The notes under the pieces were generated by a model, which worked only from the letters and a program-made list of their open reading frames with translations, searched no databases and had not been told where the DNA came from. The position numbers and the translations under genes are program-made. Shown one piece after another: positions 1 through 5,903 of a DNA stretch of 11,394 nt; positions within the stretch are counted from its first letter, which is position 1, and each line of letters starts with the position of its first letter. This DNA is from Planctomycetota bacterium (GTDB lineage Bacteria > Planctomycetota > Planctomycetia > Gemmatales > Gemmataceae), in contig JAGWVO010000093.1 in NCBI GenBank assembly GCA_018970845.1, forward strand, positions 1-11,394, in the 5' to 3' direction.

Positions 1-39
1 GATCCCGATTCCGTACCTGGATCGCGATTCAAATACCTG
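1..39. repeat. two tandem 19-20 bp direct repeats
   Basis: Two adjacent units, 1-19 and 20-39, share the pattern GATC-N-CGATTC, two or three variable bases, then TACCTG. The second unit is one base longer. A further GATC begins at 39 and runs into the stop codon of the MFS gene at 42-44. The second unit contains the palindrome ATCGCGAT (21-28). The array lies just downstream of the leftward operon and starts at the window edge, so more units may lie outside. No terminator hairpin with a T-run is visible here. The function is unknown. Confidence 0.55.
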
Positions 40-41
40 AT

Positions 42-1286
42 CTAGCTTTCCAGTTCCCGCCGCTGTTCGGGCGCCAGCGCGATCGCGACGATTCCCAGGC
101 AATAAACCAGAGAGCAAACGGCGCCCACCCGCGCGTAATCACCGCCGAGGATCGACAGCAATCCGCCCGCGGCCAGGACGCCTGCCGAGGTGATGAACCG
201 CCCTGAGTTGTAGGCGAGGCCGCTGCCGGTGGCCCTGACGCGCGTGGGAAACATCTCCGGCAGGAACACGGCCAGCCAGCCGAAGAACAAGGTGGCCACA
301 AGCCCCTGGGCGAACACGACCGGATGGAACGCCGGTTCAAGGGGCGCCGTCAGCAGGAACATCGCGAGCGTCAAAGCGGTGGTGCCGAGGCTGATGAGGA
401 AATAACTCGCCCGTCGGCCCAGCATGCTGGCCAGTTGGGCTCCGCAGAAGCTTCCAATCGTCGCCCCCAGGGCCCACCATCCCTGGGTCGCGGCCTTGTA
501 GGAGGCGTTGGCTGATCCCGCGACCTGGTCGGCCCAGGGAATCATCCACTTGCTTGCCGACCAGGCTCCCACCAGTGGAATCGAGGCGAGCAGGATGGCC
601 GCGAGGGTGATCCGAAGCAGTTCCGGCCTGAAGAGCTCACGGATAGGAGGTGGTGGAAGTTCCGCCTTTTCGCGGTTGGCCAGCCAAGTTGGCGATTCCG
701 GCAGGAAAGCCAGCACCACCACCCCCAGGGCGGTCGGGAAGCCGGCGAGCAGGAACAACCATCGCCATGAGTCGGGGGAAACAGGCCAGATCCTCGCCAA
801 TTGGCTCAAAAGCAGGATGCCCGCGTTGAGAGCGGCGCTCATGAGTCCGGAGACAAGGGGCCGCGCCGCGGCGGGCCAACATTCGGCCACGAGCGCCATG
901 CCGTTGGGCCACATTCCTCCCACGCCAAGGCCCACGAGAAATCGCAGGGCCAGCATTTCCTCCTGGGTGCGCACCCATGTGCCCAGCGCCGCGAAAACCG
1001 AATAAAACAAGATGCTGATTCCCATCGCGCGGGTGCGGCCGACGCGGTCGCCAAGGTTGCCGAGCATGATTCCGCCGACCGCCGCGCCCAGCATCAGCGC
1101 CGCGGTGAAGCGCGCGAACCAGTCGCCGGCGGCGGCCTCCGTGAAGCCGTCGCCCAGGAGGCTTTTGGACACCGAGCGGGAGGCGATCGGCATCAATCCG
1201 AGTTCGATGCCGTCAAAAAGCAGTCCCAGGCATGCCGCCACGAGCACGGCGCCTCGCGCGAGCGGCGAAAGGGGCGTCGCCATCAT
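42..1286 (-). CDS. MFS transporter, metabolite:H+ symporter type
   Basis: This is a 414-aa inner-membrane protein of the major facilitator superfamily with about twelve hydrophobic segments, a normal length for the family. TM1 carries DGIE (Asp25). The loop between TM2 and TM3 has the MFS signature A as GNLGDRVGR (about residues 76-84). TM4 begins RFLVGLGVGG (from Arg115) and is followed by Glu135. PESPTWL marks the end of the first half, and LPEMFPTRVRATGSG near residue 350 resembles the corresponding C-terminal motif in sugar and organic-acid porters. Start: the ATG at 1286 overlaps the TGA of the DJ-1/PfpI gene (ATGA), so translational coupling is likely; a second ATG follows directly at 1283. 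No strong Shine-Dalgarno is seen beyond a G-run. The open frame continues upstream, but only antisense or out of frame to real genes. The MFS assignment is firm. The substrate is unknown; a small acid or sugar acid is inferred from the neighbouring dehydrogenase. Confidence 0.9.
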   Translation of the reverse strand: MMATPLSPLARGAVLVAACLGLLFDGIELGLMPIASRSVSKSLLGDGFTEAAAGDWFARFTAALMLGAAVGGIMLGNLGDRVGRTRAMGISILFYSVFAALGTWVRTQEEMLALRFLVGLGVGGMWPNGMALVAECWPAAARPLVSGLMSAALNAGILLLSQLARIWPVSPDSWRWLFLLAGFPTALGVVVLAFLPESPTWLANREKAELPPPPIRELFRPELLRITLAAILLASIPLVGAWSASKWMIPWADQVAGSANASYKAATQGWWALGATIGSFCGAQLASMLGRRASYFLISLGTTALTLAMFLLTAPLEPAFHPVVFAQGLVATLFFGWLAVFLPEMFPTRVRATGSGLAYNSGRFITSAGVLAAGGLLSILGGDYARVGAVCSLVYCLGIVAIALAPEQRRELES

Positions 1287-1867
1287 CCCGAACGGCCCCC
1301 GGGCGTTTCGCGCCCGCAATGAGCGGCCAGCGCCGCGGCGAAAGCCTTCATCCAGGGCGCGCACTCCCGCTTGAACCGGCAGCAATGCAGGTTGCCTGAA
1401 ATCACGAGCGGCGCGTCGACATAGATGGCGCCGACGCTCTCGGCGTCGAACCGGCAGCGGGGGATGGTGGTGACTTCCACGCCCCGGATCACTCCCGCCG
1501 TCGCGAGAATCTCGATGCCGTGGCAGATGGACGCGACGGGTTTGCCCGTGGCGAAGAAGTGCCGGACGATCGACAGCAGGTGCTTGTCGTAACGCAGGAA
1601 CTCGGGCGCGCGTCCGCCGGGCAAAACCAGGCCGATGTAGTCGTCCGGGTTCACCTCGGCGAATGAGATGTCGCTTGAGAGCTTGTAGCCCGGCATTTCC
1701 ACCGTGATGTCCCAGCCCGGATCGTGCTCGTGCTGCACGAGGTGGTAGGCGCGGCGGGCCGGCGCCGCGAGGACGGCATGGTAATCCTCGCTGAGCCGGT
1801 AATAAGGCACCATCGTGTCGATGACCTCGGCGCCATCGCCGATGACCACAAGAACCTTCCCCGTCAT
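1283..1867 (-). CDS. DJ-1/PfpI family protein
   Basis: This is a 194-aa cytoplasmic protein of the class I glutamine-amidotransferase-like DJ-1/PfpI superfamily, near the usual single-domain length. Visible features are the first strand KVLVVIGDGAEVID with Glu14 in the conserved acidic position, VLPGGRAPEFLR (about 81-92), and the nucleophile elbow ASICHG with Cys115-His116. The segment AIYVDAPLVISGNL (147-160) is the usual C-terminal signature. Members act as proteases, deglycases, glyoxalases, hydratases or stress proteins, so the reaction cannot be assigned. Odd point: after GNL the family usually continues TSR with a PxD-type loop, whereas this protein has HCCRFKREC, three extra cysteines. 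Start: the ATG at 1867 overlaps the TGA of the dehydrogenase gene (ATGA) and has a good GGAGG four bases upstream. Its stop overlaps the MFS start in the same way. It sits second in a three-gene operon. Confidence 0.9.
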   Translation of the reverse strand: MTGKVLVVIGDGAEVIDTMVPYYRLSEDYHAVLAAPARRAYHLVQHEHDPGWDITVEMPGYKLSSDISFAEVNPDDYIGLVLPGGRAPEFLRYDKHLLSIVRHFFATGKPVASICHGIEILATAGVIRGVEVTTIPRCRFDAESVGAIYVDAPLVISGNLHCCRFKRECAPWMKAFAAALAAHCGRETPGGRSG

Positions 1868-2784
1868 GCGTCCTCCGGTTCGTCGAAGGCCTTGAAGATG
1901 GCCGCGTTGTCGAGGTCGCCACACCCCCGGGCGACCAGCGAGTCGATGATTTGGGCGTGGATGTCGCTCAGCGGAGTCGCCGCCCCGATGCCGCGCGCGA
2001 AGGCGCGGATCAGGTGGACATCCTTGGCATGTTGGCCCAGGCGGGCGACGGCGGGTTCGTAGGTTCCGGCGATCATCCTGGGTCCCTTGGTGTCCATGAC
2101 CACGCTGTGCGTTTCGCCCGCGCGCAACACCTCGAGGATGGTCGGCAGGTCGAAGCCGCCCTTCCTGGCCAACCCGAGCGCCTCGGCGAGCACAAGCCTG
2201 TTGAGGCCGAACACCAGGTTCACCACCAGCTTGGCCCGGTTTCCCGCTCCGGGTTGGCCGAAGAAGTGGCAAGCCTTGGTGAACGGAGCCACGGCCCATT
2301 CGAAATTCGCCGACGACTTCGACGCTCCAACCAGAGCCAAGGCCTGTCCGCCGGCGATGACCGCGCTTGAACCGGAAAGGCATACATCCACCAGGCGAAC
2401 GCCCCGGGCGGCCAACCGGGCGGCGTCCGCCACGATGTCATCAGGTTCGGCCGTCGTCGTGTCGAGAATGGTGGCGCCGGAAGGCAGGGCTCCCGCGAAG
2501 TCCTGCGGGCCCCAGCAGAGCGCGCGCCTGTCATCGGAAGTCATCAGGCTCAGCAAGATCGTGTTGGCCGCGCGGGCCACCGCCGCGGCGTCATCGAGCA
2601 CGGCGACGCCGACGGCCTTGGCCTCGGCCCGGGCCACCGGCGAGATGTCGTAGCCGTACACGCGGTGCCCCGCCAAGAGCAGGCGGGAGGCCATCGCGCG
2701 GCCGACAAGGCCCAGCCCGACAATGCCGATGGGTTCCGCGCTGTCGGAAGGCATGGGGGCGGTGTCCATGGTTGTCGGGCCCAT
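1864..2784 (-). CDS. NAD(P)-dependent beta-hydroxyacid dehydrogenase family oxidoreductase
   Basis: This 306-aa protein belongs to the 3-hydroxyisobutyrate/6-phosphogluconate dehydrogenase-like (beta-HAD) family, whose members reversibly oxidise beta-hydroxy acids such as hydroxyisobutyrate, tartronate semialdehyde or threonate. The N-terminal Rossmann motif is GIVGLGLVGRAMA (about 20-32), with Val replacing the usual Met. The substrate segment reads DVCLSGSS (133-140), where most members have DAPVSGG. The catalytic KxxxN is intact as Lys185 and Asn189. The C-terminal helical domain follows. Start is uncertain: 2784 is the longest ATG, but 2769 (M6) and 2754 (M11) are also possible. None has a clear Shine-Dalgarno, and an AT-rich -10-like TTAAAT lies only 5-10 bases upstream of 2784, which could favour a later start. 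It is the first gene of the operon with the DJ-1/PfpI and MFS genes, and is transcribed divergently from the large enzyme at 2897. The substrate is not identifiable. Confidence 0.9.
   Translation of the reverse strand: MGPTTMDTAPMPSDSAEPIGIVGLGLVGRAMASRLLLAGHRVYGYDISPVARAEAKAVGVAVLDDAAAVARAANTILLSLMTSDDRRALCWGPQDFAGALPSGATILDTTTAEPDDIVADAARLAARGVRLVDVCLSGSSAVIAGGQALALVGASKSSANFEWAVAPFTKACHFFGQPGAGNRAKLVVNLVFGLNRLVLAEALGLARKGGFDLPTILEVLRAGETHSVVMDTKGPRMIAGTYEPAVARLGQHAKDVHLIRAFARGIGAATPLSDIHAQIIDSLVARGCGDLDNAAIFKAFDEPEDA
1872..1876 (-). promoter_or_regulatory. ribosome binding site for the DJ-1/PfpI gene
   Basis: GGAGG on the minus strand lies four bases before the ATG at 1867, inside the last codons of the dehydrogenase gene. 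Together with the ATGA overlap it fixes the start of the DJ-1/PfpI protein. It argues against the longer in-frame extension back to 2383, which would overlap most of the dehydrogenase gene. Confidence 0.7.
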
Positions 2785-2803
2785 GCGAATTTAACGGATT
2801 TTT

Positions 2804-2832
2804 TTGACAGGGGCGAAATTGTGACCTTTATT
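2804..2832 (+). promoter_or_regulatory. sigma70-like promoter for the 945-aa enzyme gene
   Basis: A perfect TTGACA -35 box (2804-2809) is followed after 17 bases by TTTATT (2827-2832), which matches four of six TATAAT positions. The start of transcription would fall near 2839-2840, giving a leader of roughly 57 bases. Planctomycete promoter consensus is poorly defined, so this is a sequence-match call only. Confidence 0.45.
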
Positions 2833-2850
2833 TCATCCGACCTGGTCACA
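2820..2850. promoter_or_regulatory. inverted repeat, candidate operator
   Basis: TGTGACC (2820-2826) and GGTCACA (2844-2850) are perfect 7-bp inverted copies separated by 17 bases. Their centres are 24 bp apart, a little over two helical turns. The left arm abuts the -10 box and the right arm lies just past the predicted transcription start, a position suited to repression of the rightward gene. It could equally be a hairpin in the leader region. Five bases of each arm match a CRP half-site, but the spacing is far too long for a CRP site. Confidence 0.4.
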
Positions 2851-2882
2851 TGGCGGGAAAGTCCCCGCACATTTCCCAACGC

Positions 2883-2888
2883 GGAGAG
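2883..2888 (+). promoter_or_regulatory. ribosome binding site for the 945-aa enzyme gene
   Basis: GGAGAG lies eight bases before the ATG at 2897 and supports that start, which places the LEALES motif at residues 19-24 as expected for this class of exported protein. Confidence 0.65.
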
Positions 2889-2896
2889 CCCCTCTC

Positions 2897-5734
2897 ATGG
2901 CTTCCCTGCGACACAGGGCAGCGGGCACCATTCAGCGGGCAAGGCCCGCGCTTGAGGCGCTGGAATCCCGGCTTGTGCCCACCGGCATGCCAGCCATCGG
3001 CATGAATGTCGAGTCGGTGGTTGACTGGAGCTCCGCCTGGACCTTCTCCGACGCCTTCAAGGCCTCAAGGCCCTGGATCAGCCACGCCTACAACACCGCC
3101 ACCGGACAGGAATCGTGGGAGGGCGGCGGAGCCATCCATGTCGATTCGCGGGGTTGGCCGACAACCCTGAACGAATGGACCAACGCGCAGGGGCAGGTGA
3201 TCCGGCAAAGGCTGGGCACGCTGATGTTCCGCGACATCGGCGCCCGCTATCCCGCCGGCACCTACCGCGCCGAATGGAAAGGCACGGGAACCCTGGAGTT
3301 CGGGTTCGCCGCGACGGCGACCGAAACCGGCACCCTTCCGGACGGTACGCGATTCGCCAACCTCCAGGTGGTTCCCGACAACAACGGCATCCATCTCGCG
3401 ATCACATCGATGAGCGCTTCCGACCCTGTCCGCGACATCCGCGTCTGGATGCCGGGAACGGCCGGCCAGCCGTGGAGCCCGGGTTCCTCCGGTTCCCCGT
3501 TCCACCCCAAATTCCTCGAGAAGCTCGATCCGTTCGACACCATCAGGTTCATGGACTGGGCCGAGACGAATTCCACCGACATCGTCTCCTGGTCGGACCT
3601 CAGGCCGTTCGACCATGCCACCCAGCAGAGCGGCGAATTCCGCAACGGGGTATCCCCGGAATACATGGTGGAATTGTGCAACGAGATCGACGCCAACGCC
3701 TGGGTCAACATGCCCCACATGGCCGACGACGACTTCGTGCGCCGATACGCCACGCTGGTGCGCGACACGCTGGAACCGGGGCGTAAGGTGTTCGTGGAAT
3801 GGTCGAACGAGACCTGGAACGGCGGCTACGGGTTCGAGGGATTCCAGTGGGTGACGGAGCAGTTGGCGCTGCCGGAGAACTCCCATCTCCAGGGAGACCG
3901 CTGGGCCTTCGTGGCCCGCGAGGCCAGGCGCGACTTCGACATTTGGAGCGAGGTGTTCGCCGGCCAGGCCGACAGGCTGGTGCGCGTGGTGGCCGGCCAA
4001 CAGGCCAATAGTTGGATTGCCGACCAGATCGCCAGCCACATGGACGGCCGTTTCGACGCCATTTCCTGCTCGGCGTACATCCATCTCGACGACCGGGCCC
4101 GCTCCCTGATGGGCGCGTCGACAACGCCCGGACAGGTGATCGACGCGCTGCTTGGGGCCGTTCCCGCGGCAACGGCATGGGTGTCCGACCACAAGCGGGT
4201 GGCCGATGATTGGGCGGCGCGGCTGGGCAGGCCCATCGGCCTGGTGGCGTACGAGGCCGGCCCGCACCTCGACGGGCAGAACCAGCCCTACCAGAACGCC
4301 TTTTTCGAGGCCGGATCGAATCCGCGCATGCGCGAGGTGTATTCCAATCTCCTTGCCGGTTGCCGGGATGCCGGGCTCGATTCGTTCCTCCAATACTCGC
4401 TGACCGGCGCCCTCTATCCGGCATCATTCGGGGCTTTTGGAGCGCTCGATTCCATCGACCAGAACCCTTCGGCGGCTCCCAAGTACCAGGCCCTGCTCGA
4501 TGCCATGGCCGGAACGATCCAAGACCCGCTGGTTTCAATTGAGGTCGTGTCGGCCGCGGCCAGCGAGAACGGGCCCACCTCCGGCATCCTGAGGCTGACC
4601 CGTTCCGGTTCGACCAGCCAGGCAACCACGGTGGCCCTGGTGGTTTCCGGCACGGCGGGGCCGGACGATTTCGCCACGCTTCCCGTCACGGTGGTATTTG
4701 CGCCGGGGGAAATGGTGAAGACCATTCCCATCGTTCCCACCGACGATTCGCTTGCCGAGTCGGCCGAGACGGTTGTGGTGTCGTTGGGAAGCGGTGAAGG
4801 CTACGCCGTGAATCCATCGGCCCAGGCGGCGACCGTTTCGATCGCCGACAACGATTTTCAGGCGGGCTCCGGCCTTCTGGGCCGTTATTACGACATGGCC
4901 AACCTGCGCAATCCCACGGTGTCCCGGATCGACAGGCAGGTGAACTTCAACTGGGGAAGCGGCGCGCCAGCGCCCGGTGTCGGACCCGACCGTTTCAGCG
5001 CGAGGTGGACGGGATACATCATGGTTCCCGTGTCCGGCATGTATCAATTCCGCACGGCCAGCGACGACGGGGTGCGACTCTGGGTCAATGGCGCCTTGAG
5101 GGTCGGCAACTGGACGACGCATTCGACCACGATCAACACGAGCGCGGCGTTTTTCCTTGACGGCGGCAGGCGAGTGCCGGTGATGGTTGATTACTTCGAC
5201 AACACGGGAGCGGCCCTGGTGAGGCTCGACTGGAGGCGCGTGGGCGCGGGCGGATTCGCCGTGGTTCCCCAGGCTAGTTTCGCAACGGCGGACTTGCCCC
5301 AGGCGCAAGGCACCGGCCTCAACGCCCAGTATTTCGACCTCGCCACCCAACCCGCGGCCAACGCCAGTCGGGTGGATGCCGGCGTGAATTTCCGCTGGGG
5401 AACCGTCGCGCCAGTGGAAGGCGTTCCTTCCGGGCCGTTCGCGGCGCGCTGGACCGGCATGGTTCAGGCCATCGAGGCGGGCGTGCATCAGTTGCGCGTG
5501 ACGGCCGATTCGGGATTCAGGCTGTGGGTTGGCGGGGTGCTGAGGATCGACCGGGCGGACAACCGCGCGACGGCCACAGCTTCCGTGGCCGTCAGCCTGG
5601 CCGCCGGGCAGCAGTTGCCCATCCGCCTCGAATACTACGGGCTGGCCAACAGGTCGTTGATTCGCCTCGATTGGCGCAGGCCCGGCGCCGCCATGTTTTC
5701 CAACATACCGCCGAGCCAGTTATCCTTCTCCTGA
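2897..5734 (+). CDS. exported glycoside-hydrolase-like protein with LEPR-like N-terminus, Calx-beta and two PA14 domains
   Basis: This 945-aa protein is probably extracellular or surface-bound. There is no classical Sec signal. Instead residues 17-28 read PALEALESRLVP, a LEPR-XLL-type motif found at the N-terminus of many large planctomycete exported proteins. Residues about 30-540 form an N-terminal beta-rich part followed by a region resembling clan GH-A TIM barrels. VFVEWSNETWN places Glu305 as the likely acid/base after an Asn, as in GH-A enzymes, and GLVAYEAGPH places Glu453 as the likely nucleophile. A Calx-beta domain follows (about 543-655, ending VSIADNDF). Two PA14 domains come last (about 657-781 and 804-930), a fold often used to bind glycans. 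I cannot name the GH family or the substrate; polysaccharide cleavage is inference from the paired glutamates and accessory domains. It is transcribed alone from a divergent spacer and has a good GGAGAG ribosome site. Confidence 0.85.
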   Translation: MASLRHRAAGTIQRARPALEALESRLVPTGMPAIGMNVESVVDWSSAWTFSDAFKASRPWISHAYNTATGQESWEGGGAIHVDSRGWPTTLNEWTNAQGQVIRQRLGTLMFRDIGARYPAGTYRAEWKGTGTLEFGFAATATETGTLPDGTRFANLQVVPDNNGIHLAITSMSASDPVRDIRVWMPGTAGQPWSPGSSGSPFHPKFLEKLDPFDTIRFMDWAETNSTDIVSWSDLRPFDHATQQSGEFRNGVSPEYMVELCNEIDANAWVNMPHMADDDFVRRYATLVRDTLEPGRKVFVEWSNETWNGGYGFEGFQWVTEQLALPENSHLQGDRWAFVAREARRDFDIWSEVFAGQADRLVRVVAGQQANSWIADQIASHMDGRFDAISCSAYIHLDDRARSLMGASTTPGQVIDALLGAVPAATAWVSDHKRVADDWAARLGRPIGLVAYEAGPHLDGQNQPYQNAFFEAGSNPRMREVYSNLLAGCRDAGLDSFLQYSLTGALYPASFGAFGALDSIDQNPSAAPKYQALLDAMAGTIQDPLVSIEVVSAAASENGPTSGILRLTRSGSTSQATTVALVVSGTAGPDDFATLPVTVVFAPGEMVKTIPIVPTDDSLAESAETVVVSLGSGEGYAVNPSAQAATVSIADNDFQAGSGLLGRYYDMANLRNPTVSRIDRQVNFNWGSGAPAPGVGPDRFSARWTGYIMVPVSGMYQFRTASDDGVRLWVNGALRVGNWTTHSTTINTSAAFFLDGGRRVPVMVDYFDNTGAALVRLDWRRVGAGGFAVVPQASFATADLPQAQGTGLNAQYFDLATQPAANASRVDAGVNFRWGTVAPVEGVPSGPFAARWTGMVQAIEAGVHQLRVTADSGFRLWVGGVLRIDRADNRATATASVAVSLAAGQQLPIRLEYYGLANRSLIRLDWRRPGAAMFSNIPPSQLSFS

Positions 5735-5813
5735 TCCCACCAGGCCCTCGCTTTCGCGAATCGGCTTCCCGCCATGGCCTTGCGCGCTTCCGTCCAACCC
5801 GGGTCGCGGGCCT

Positions 5814-5852
5814 TGGATTGTCTTCACTATCCCGAAGATGAAAACCAATCCA
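5814..5852 (+). promoter_or_regulatory. imperfect hairpin upstream of DUF1552 gene
   Basis: Outer arms TGGATTG (5814-5820) and CAATCCA (5846-5852) pair perfectly. Directly inside them TCTTC (5821-5825) pairs with GAAGA (5834-5838) around an 8-base loop, leaving a 7-base A-rich bulge on the 3' side. That makes twelve base pairs in two stacked stems. No T-run follows, so a simple intrinsic terminator is unlikely. It might be a leader structure or a binding site. Confidence 0.35.
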
Positions 5853-5891
5853 TAATGAGGCTTGGCTCCAACCGGCCTGTCCTCGCCCCAC

Positions 5892-5896
5892 AAGGA
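5892..5896 (+). promoter_or_regulatory. ribosome binding site deciding the DUF1552 start
   Basis: AAGGA lies seven bases before the ATG at 5904. The frame is open back to a TTG at 5862, but this site and the Tat motif that begins six residues after the ATG point to 5904 as the true start. Confidence 0.75.
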
Positions 5897-5903
5897 ATCC
5901 GAC

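Larger units (their letters stand above)
2785..2896. promoter_or_regulatory. divergent intergenic region
   Basis: This 112 bp spacer lies between the leftward dehydrogenase operon and the rightward 945-aa enzyme. Its left half (about 2787-2835) is clearly more AT-rich than its surroundings. It holds a plus-strand sigma70-like promoter, an inverted repeat over the -10 region, and a ribosome binding site for the rightward gene. For the leftward operon the only candidate is a weak TTAAAT (2794 to 2789 on the minus strand) with no convincing -35. Confidence 0.55.
5735..5903 (+). other. intergenic spacer between the enzyme gene and the DUF1552 gene
   Basis: This 169 bp spacer has no credible gene. 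It contains an imperfect hairpin (5814-5852), a -10-like CATAAT (5851-5856) without a matching -35, and the AAGGA ribosome site of the DUF1552 gene. It could hold the end of the upstream transcript, a promoter for the downstream pair, or both. Confidence 0.5.

Noticed and set aside
1..42. CRISPR array fragment
   Set aside because: The units are directly adjacent without unique spacers of constant length, so this is a plain tandem repeat.
1287..1922. N-terminal extension of the MFS frame to 626 aa
   Set aside because: The added part is Arg-rich, overlaps the DJ-1/PfpI gene in another frame, and has no MFS homology; the ATGA overlap at 1286 sets the start.
1868..2383. N-terminal extension of the DJ-1/PfpI frame to 366 aa
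   Set aside because: It overlaps most of the dehydrogenase gene out of frame, while the GGAGG and ATGA at 1867 give a start matching the family length.
2820..2850. CRP-type binding site
   Set aside because: TGTGA and TCACA are present, but they are 21 bases apart rather than 6, so a CRP site does not fit.
3065..4393. 442-aa minus-strand open frame opposite the 945-aa enzyme
   Set aside because: It lies wholly antisense to a gene with recognisable domains, shows no domain of its own, and is of a kind expected in GC-rich DNA.
4535..5488. 317-aa minus-strand open frame opposite the PA14 domains
   Set aside because: It is antisense to the Calx-beta and PA14 coding region, rich in Arg, Gly and His as GC-driven shadows are, with no family motif.
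5823..5856. sigma70 promoter with CATAAT as -10 for the DUF1552 gene
   Set aside because: No -35-like hexamer occurs at 16-18 bases; the nearest TTCACT is 22 bases away.
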